64,000 nt of DNA, from contig JAVCCE010000008.1 of NCBI GenBank assembly GCA_030765645.1, positions 1-64,000 on the forward strand. The letters run 5' to 3'. Positions 59,524 through 64,000 of this stretch are shown here, piece by piece. Position numbers and translations under genes: made by a program. The notes under the pieces were generated by a model. It saw only the letters and a list, made by a program, of their open reading frames with translations. It did no database searches and was not told where the DNA came from. This DNA comes from Candidatus Hinthialibacter antarcticus. GTDB taxonomy: Bacteria; Hinthialibacterota; Hinthialibacteria; Hinthialibacterales; Hinthialibacteraceae. Within the stretch, counting starts at the first letter, position 1. Each line of letters opens with the position of its first letter.

Positions 59524-60843
59524 ATGATGTTAGACGCGCTGAAATCACGAATCAAAAACCGCGAAGCTGTCGTCGGGGTGGTGGGGTTGGGTTACGTTGG
59601 GTTGCCCATCGTGATGATTACGACGCAAGCAGGATTCCGAACCATTGGGTTTGATATAGATAACAAAAAAGTTGAGTCCTTACAAAAAGGGGAATCTTAT
59701 ATTCACCATATTCCCTCAGACGATATCAAAAAATTACGCGATGGCGGTTTGTTTGAAGCGACCACTGCGTATAAGCGTTTATCCGATGTGGATGCAATTC
59801 TCATTTGCGTACCAACGCCGTTGAACGAATTCCGCGAGCCTGATCTCGCCGCCGTTGATGCAACCGCAGATGCGATTGCTGAAACGCTTCGTAAAGGGCA
59901 GCTGGTTATTTTAGAAAGCACGACCTACCCCGGTACCACAGAAGAACGCATCCGTCCGCGTTTAGAAGAAAAAGGCTTTAAGGCGGGTGAAGATTTCTTC
60001 TTGACCTATTCGCCTGAGCGTGAAGACCCGGGCAGAAAAGACCATACCACCCGAACGATTCCGAAGGTGTTTGGCGGGACAACGCCAAATTGTCTTGATG
60101 CGGGTACGACCTTATATGAATGTATTTTTGAAACGGTTGTGCAAGTATCCTCGACGCAAGCGGCGGAATTGACGAAGTTGCTGGAGAATATTTTCCGCTC
60201 CGTCAACATCGCTTTAGTGAACGAACTCAAAATGCTCTGCGACCGCATGGACATCGACGTGTGGGAAGTCATTGGCGCCGCGTCAACCAAACCGTTTGGC
60301 TACCAACCATTTTATCCTGGCCCTGGATTGGGCGGACACTGTATTCCCATAGATCCATTTTATCTTACTTGGAAAGCGCGCGAGTATGAATTTTCGACCC
60401 GCTTCATTGAGCTCGCTGGCGAAGTGAATACGGGAATGCCGCGTTTTGTCGTCGGTAAATTGGTCGAAACATTAGCGAAATCCGGCGTCTTAATTAAGGA
60501 CGCTAAAATTCTTGTCCTTGGCGTTGCATACAAAAAAGACGTTGATGATGTGCGCGAATCGCCTGCGCTTAAGGTCGTTGAAATAATGAAAGAATGGAAT
60601 ATGGATGTGAGTTACCATGATCCGTATATTCCTGTGTATCCCAAAGGCCGCCATGGCGATCTTGGGCTTTCTTCGGTTCCTCTCACGAAAGAGACAGTAG
60701 AAAATTCGGACGCGGTATTTATCTTGACCGACCATAATTGCATCGACTATTCGTGGGTGGTTGAACACGCAAAGATAGTAGTTGATACGCGCAACGCCAC
60801 CAAAGACGTTGCAAATCACCGGGAGAAAATAGTTAAGGCGTAA
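59524..60843 (+). CDS. wbpA: UDP-N-acetylhexosamine 6-dehydrogenase (WbpA type)
   Basis: This 439-residue nucleotide-sugar dehydrogenase probably oxidises UDP-GlcNAc (or a similar N-acetylhexosamine) to the uronate for surface glycans. It has the Rossmann loop VGVVGLGYVGLPIV, CVPTPLNEFREPDL, YSPEREDPG, and the catalytic Cys in PGLGGHCIPIDPFYLTWKA; SPEREDPG and GGHCIPIDP mark the WbpA rather than the Ugd group. The C-terminal part has GVAYKKDVDDVRESPALK. Its stop codon overlaps the methyltransferase start by one base (TAATG). A second in-frame ATG lies 3 bases inside. Confidence 0.88.
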   Translation: MMLDALKSRIKNREAVVGVVGLGYVGLPIVMITTQAGFRTIGFDIDNKKVESLQKGESYIHHIPSDDIKKLRDGGLFEATTAYKRLSDVDAILICVPTPLNEFREPDLAAVDATADAIAETLRKGQLVILESTTYPGTTEERIRPRLEEKGFKAGEDFFLTYSPEREDPGRKDHTTRTIPKVFGGTTPNCLDAGTTLYECIFETVVQVSSTQAAELTKLLENIFRSVNIALVNELKMLCDRMDIDVWEVIGAASTKPFGYQPFYPGPGLGGHCIPIDPFYLTWKAREYEFSTRFIELAGEVNTGMPRFVVGKLVETLAKSGVLIKDAKILVLGVAYKKDVDDVRESPALKVVEIMKEWNMDVSYHDPYIPVYPKGRHGDLGLSSVPLTKETVENSDAVFILTDHNCIDYSWVVEHAKIVVDTRNATKDVANHREKIVKA

Positions 60844-61673
60844 TGATGAACCAAGAGACGTCGCGGGAGCAGGTCGCTCATGATCTGAAACGCTACTATC
60901 AGACTAGCACGCTTTACCGCGACGATCTTCAGACGCATGATGAGCGTTTTCTGGAGCCGTATCTCATATTAATTGAACGCTACGTTCAACCGCCTGCGCG
61001 TGTGTTGGACGTAGGCTGCGGGACGGCGCTTTCAACCCGGATGTTGATGCAGCGCGGGTTTGATACCGTTGGCGTTGACCTTTCGCCGCTGTTTTTGCGC
61101 GTCGAAAAAGAAAGCCATCCCGCGACGGATTTGTCTGCTGCCGACGCGACCCAACTTCCATTTGAGGACGAGTCGTTCGACGTGGTTGCTGCGTTTGAAT
61201 TTATTGAACACGCGCCGAATGTTCCCGCGTTGTTGGATGAACTCAAACGTGTGCTGCGGCCGCAAGGATTCTTATTCTTTCATTCGCCAAACCTCATCTC
61301 ACCCTACCTGCCCGCGTATGACATCGCCCGAATGATGTGTGGCGGAGAGGGGCGCCCCGTGTTTGCTGAGACTCTTTCGCAAGCCTGGGGATGGTTGGGT
61401 GGAAATTTAATGTTATCTCTTAAAAAATGGGCGCATCCAAAACCCGGCTTTACCTACCGGGACCCGGATTTGTCCGAACGCCGCATCGGAGGCGACGCCG
61501 ACAGCGTCTATCTGGCAAACCCGCTGGATTTGGCGTCGTATTTAAAACGACATGGGTTTATCATTGACCAACGCGCTCATGCCATGAGCTTTAAGAACAA
61601 AGTCTTGGCTGCGGTAACGCCGAATTTTGCGCCTTACATGGGATTGGTCGCCCACAAACGGAGCCGAACATGA
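60843..61673 (+). CDS. SAM-dependent methyltransferase, class I
   Basis: This 276-residue protein has the Rossmann methyltransferase marks: motif I VLDVGCGTALSTRML, GVDLSPLFLRVE, DATQLPFEDESFDVVAAF, and the later LKRVLRPQGFLFFHSP. The middle part (MMCGGEGRPVFAETLSQAWG) is unfamiliar. The substrate is unknown. Translation is coupled to the dehydrogenase upstream, and the gene overlaps lptB by 4 bases, so it probably modifies an envelope sugar, lipid or quinone. Confidence 0.8.
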   Translation: MMNQETSREQVAHDLKRYYQTSTLYRDDLQTHDERFLEPYLILIERYVQPPARVLDVGCGTALSTRMLMQRGFDTVGVDLSPLFLRVEKESHPATDLSAADATQLPFEDESFDVVAAFEFIEHAPNVPALLDELKRVLRPQGFLFFHSPNLISPYLPAYDIARMMCGGEGRPVFAETLSQAWGWLGGNLMLSLKKWAHPKPGFTYRDPDLSERRIGGDADSVYLANPLDLASYLKRHGFIIDQRAHAMSFKNKVLAAVTPNFAPYMGLVAHKRSRT

Positions 61674-62419
61674 GAGGCAAGAACGCGCCCATTCTAGAAG
61701 CTCGCTCGTTGGTGAAGCGCTTTGGCGCCCGCACTGTGGTGAATCAAGTAAGCGTTGAAGTTCACGCCCGCGAAATTGTAGGACTGTTAGGCCCTAACGG
61801 AGCAGGCAAGACAACCTCGTTCCGTATGATTATGGGTATCTTGGCGCCGGATGATGGAGAGATTTTTCTAGACGGCGTCGATATCGCCCGGCGAACATTA
61901 ACGCAACGCGCGCGCATGGGCGTCGGGTATTTGGCGCAAGAGCCGTCCATCTTTCGCCGTCTGACCATTGAGCAAAATATCATGGTTGTGTTAGAAAACA
62001 TGCCCTTAAGCGCATCCGAACGCAATGCGCATTGTCGTCAATTGCTTAAAGAAGCCGAACTCACTCACCTATTGGGCCGCAAGGCGGAGACGCTTTCGGG
62101 CGGCGAAAAACGCCGATTAGAAATTTGTCGCGCCTTGGCTGCGCGCCCTCGAATCTTACTACTGGATGAGCCGTTTTCCGGCGTGGACCCGATTGCGGTG
62201 TCGGAACTACAAGACATCATTCAAAAACTCAAAGAACGCGGTCTTGGTATTTTGATTACCGACCATAGCGTACGTGAAACGTTGGAAGTGACTGACCGCT
62301 CTTACATTATTCACGAAGGCAAAATCCTCACCCAGGGTTCCGCAAATAAACTGGTCAAAGACCCCATTGTGAGAGAGACATACCTGGGTGAAAAGTTTTA
62401 TTATCGTGACGAAAAGTAA
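61670..62419 (+). CDS. lptB: LPS-export ABC ATPase LptB
   Basis: This is a 249-residue ABC ATPase. Walker A is LGPNGAGKTTSFRMIMG, the Q-loop YLAQEPSIFRRLTIEQNI is a hallmark of LptB, the signature is LSGGEKRRLEICRAL, Walker B is ILLLDEPFSGVDPIAV, and the H-loop ITDHSVRETLEV completes the set. LptB energises transport of LPS from inner to outer membrane, which supports a diderm envelope. The membrane partners LptF/LptG and LptA/C are not in the window; here the gene follows sugar and methyltransferase genes instead. Confidence 0.9.
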   Translation: MRGKNAPILEARSLVKRFGARTVVNQVSVEVHAREIVGLLGPNGAGKTTSFRMIMGILAPDDGEIFLDGVDIARRTLTQRARMGVGYLAQEPSIFRRLTIEQNIMVVLENMPLSASERNAHCRQLLKEAELTHLLGRKAETLSGGEKRRLEICRALAARPRILLLDEPFSGVDPIAVSELQDIIQKLKERGLGILITDHSVRETLEVTDRSYIIHEGKILTQGSANKLVKDPIVRETYLGEKFYYRDEK

Positions 62420-62484
62420 TTAGAGAGAATCCGTATTTTCGAGTCTCGCATATAATGTGGGTAAACTTGTTATAGGAAATGATT

Positions 62485-62940
62485 GTGCGCAAAAGCAGCC
62501 CAAAGGAAATTGAAGAGCGGATTCAAGAGTTTAATTCCCTTTGCCGGGAACACGGCCTCAAAGTAACTCATCAAAGAATTGAAATCTATCGCGCGTTGCT
62601 TGAATCAGACGATCATCCGACTGCGGAAGATGTCTATAACCGCATTCGCGATAAAATTCCAATGGTTTCGGTTGACACCATTTACCGCACACTCGCGCTC
62701 TTTGAAGAACACAAACTTATTTCACGAGTTCAGTGCTTATCAGATAAAGGGCGCTTTGATAAAAATTTGGATAAACACCACCATTTTATTTGCGTAGAAT
62801 GTAAGTCGGTTTTTGATTTTTATTGGCCTGAATTTGAGAAAATTTCTTTGCCCAAAAGCGCAAAAGAATATGGCAAGATTATGAATGAAAAAGTTGAACT
62901 GATGGGCGTCTGCAATAAATGCCAAAATTACAATGAGTGA
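62485..62940 (+). CDS. perR: PerR-like Fur-family regulator
   Basis: This is a 151-residue metal-dependent repressor. An N-terminal winged helix (HGLKVTHQRIEIYRALLE, VSVDTIYRTLALFEEH) is followed by the dimerisation domain. Two CxxC pairs (CVEC and CNKC) form the structural zinc site. The regulatory-site residues around RFDKNLDKHHHFICVEC and FDFYWPE use Asp at key places, as in peroxide sensor PerR rather than iron sensor Fur. GTG 62485 is chosen because AGGA lies 7 bases upstream; for the ATG at 62479 it would be only 1 base away. A TATAAT lies at 62451. Confidence 0.8.
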   Translation: MRKSSPKEIEERIQEFNSLCREHGLKVTHQRIEIYRALLESDDHPTAEDVYNRIRDKIPMVSVDTIYRTLALFEEHKLISRVQCLSDKGRFDKNLDKHHHFICVECKSVFDFYWPEFEKISLPKSAKEYGKIMNEKVELMGVCNKCQNYNE

Positions 62941-63028
62941 ATCTCCCCTAGATTTTTTCTGCATTGCAAATAAGAGCAATTCTTTTTAAAGATTATATAT
63001 TATCTGGGTGGAGGGGACAACGTGCTGT

Positions 63029-63796
63029 CTAATTCAATTGAATTTCAACGACATGGATGTCGCGTTCGCGATCTTTGGCGGTTGTGATGATGTTGCCCTC
63101 TGCGTCTGACGCGACGCTTTGTCCGCCATAAATCCAACCCGTCCATGGACCTTTGCTGATGGCGCCGACAAGGTCGGTTCCGACTAACGGGGCGCCGATG
63201 GTCAACGCTGCGCGGGATACCGTCTTCTCGAGTTCTTCTCCATGGCGCGGCCATTTGTCTTCCGGCGCCGCCCATCCATACGGAACAAGCACTAAGTTGG
63301 GTTTTAATTTTGCCATTCGTTGAAGGTTTTCTTCAATGAAACTATCCGCGCAAATCAACAATCCAATTCGCCCGAATTTTGTATCAACAACTTTGATGTC
63401 GGTTCCAGGCTGATAAGACGGCGTCATCAATTCGGAGAGGATATTCATCTTGCGATGCTTGAGGAGGATACTCCCTTGATCGTCGATTAGAATCGCAGAG
63501 TCATGTAAATCGGCGCCATTTTTTTCCGCAAGGCCGATACAGATATAAATAGAATAATGTTTCGCCAATTGGCAGAGCCGGTTGCTGTCGTCGCCCGGGA
63601 TGGGGAACGCCCGCTCATGAGCGTCGCTGTTGACCCAGCCTAAAATCGCGGTTTCTGGAAAGCAAATAATCTCTGCATTTGAGGCTTTCGCTTCCTGTAT
63701 CGCGTTTTCAATGCGTACAAAATTTCCTTCGCGGTCGCCGTCGAGGCAGAAGATTTGCGCCATCGCCACGCGGACGGAATCTGGAGGATTTGACAT
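63029..63796 (-). CDS. Nitrilase-superfamily carbon-nitrogen hydrolase
   Basis: This is a 255-residue amidase/nitrilase-fold protein. The catalytic triad is E48 (CFPETAILGW), K116 (LKHRKMNIL) and C149 (LLICADSFIE). The substrate class (aliphatic amide, carbamoyl, N-acyl) cannot be told. ATG 63796 has AAGGAG 6 bases upstream and starts right at the fold (VRVAMAQI). Upstream the same reading frame stays open without a stop to the window edge, so the enzyme is either an independently started product or the C-terminal domain of a larger protein. Confidence 0.85.
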   Translation of the reverse strand: MSNPPDSVRVAMAQIFCLDGDREGNFVRIENAIQEAKASNAEIICFPETAILGWVNSDAHERAFPIPGDDSNRLCQLAKHYSIYICIGLAEKNGADLHDSAILIDDQGSILLKHRKMNILSELMTPSYQPGTDIKVVDTKFGRIGLLICADSFIEENLQRMAKLKPNLVLVPYGWAAPEDKWPRHGEELEKTVSRAALTIGAPLVGTDLVGAISKGPWTGWIYGGQSVASDAEGNIITTAKDRERDIHVVEIQLN

Positions 63797-64000
63797 AGAC
63801 TGCTCCTTCTTTGACGGCGTAATGACCGCGCTGGTGAGTAAGCGAAAGGCTTCGTTCAGCGGGTGAGGCTCTTCGGGCATATCGCCGATGCGTGAATCGT
63901 TCCACGAAATGACGATATCGAGGCCGGGCAAGACTGCCATGCCGCGCATTCCATTGCGGTGGCCCAGGGCGGAGAACACGTCATGCGGCGCATCAGGCCA
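63797..64000 (-). CDS. Partial upstream gene in frame with the nitrilase
   Basis: The last 68 codons before the nitrilase start read as a protein C-terminus (FSALGHRNGMRGMAVLPGLD, then IVISWNDSRIGDMPEEPHP). They resemble the end of a beta-lactamase-type serine hydrolase, where a Gly-rich strand is followed by a loop of this kind. No stop codon separates it from the nitrilase frame. The gene's start and most of its body are beyond the window, so the family is tentative. Confidence 0.4.

Noticed and set aside
1-64000. CRISPR array, prophage, integrase or complete insertion sequence
   Set aside because: No regularly spaced identical repeats and no transposase, integrase or phage structural genes were seen.

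Overview
The window looks like a chromosomal segment of an uncultured diderm (Gram-negative-type) bacterium with moderate GC. The envelope genes support this: an LptB-type LPS-export ATPase, Lgt and LspA for lipoproteins, a DUF374 acyltransferase, sugar-nucleotide enzymes, and a full type II secretion (T2SS) inner-membrane and secretin set. Secreted FG-GAP/VCBS, lactonase-propeller, DUF4380, GH172/DUF2961 and tandem DUF1080 proteins, plus a DUF4175-like giant, give a flavour typical of Planctomycetes/PVC-like and related candidate phyla. No rRNA or tRNA gene is visible, so I do not assign a phylum.

Layout. 1-4.6 kb holds a few stand-alone genes (DinB-like, Tat-exported lactonase, FG-GAP protein) separated by gaps rich in hairpin repeats, a gene remnant and a candidate structured RNA. 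4.6-8.2 kb holds a PAS histidine kinase, a lone receiver protein and a MoxR ATPase. 8.6-20.5 kb is one T2SS operon in the order gspE-F-G-H-I-J-K-L-M-C-D, with the L/M/C proteins built like PilMN/PilO/PilP. 20.5-24 kb holds small housekeeping genes (GGCT-like, hpt, a TPR lipoprotein, pgeF). 24-31.2 kb on the minus strand is an ileS-lspA-lgt-ugd-GT39 cluster. 31.4-33.3 kb encodes two unknown coiled-coil proteins. 33.5-38.9 kb on the minus strand carries phosphomannomutase, mannose-1-phosphate guanylyltransferase and clpB.

38.9-39.6 kb is an unusual 0.7 kb regulatory gap with repeated operator-like sites and a 36-residue predicted membrane protein. It leads to a DUF2089 regulator plus a membrane protein. 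40.9-53.1 kb holds a YhaM-type exonuclease, a 1.2k-residue coiled-coil membrane protein, three secreted carbohydrate-related proteins, mtnA, rsmA and mqnD (futalosine menaquinone route). 53.2-57 kb holds mgtE, tilS and a Na/Ca exchanger. 57-62.9 kb is envelope-related (GT4, DUF374, smpB, nucleotide-sugar dehydrogenase, methyltransferase, lptB) and ends in a PerR-like regulator. The window closes inside a nitrilase reading frame that continues without a stop into an upstream gene.

The most novel material is non-coding or small: a five-copy hairpin repeat family whose stems covary between copies (two copies sit inside about 220 bp MITE-like units); a second long-hairpin repeat; a candidate multi-stem RNA at about 4.2 kb with a promoter-like element and T-rich end; the operator array and small membrane protein at 39.1-39.4 kb; and Arg/Ser-rich low-complexity segments inserted in several pseudopilins.
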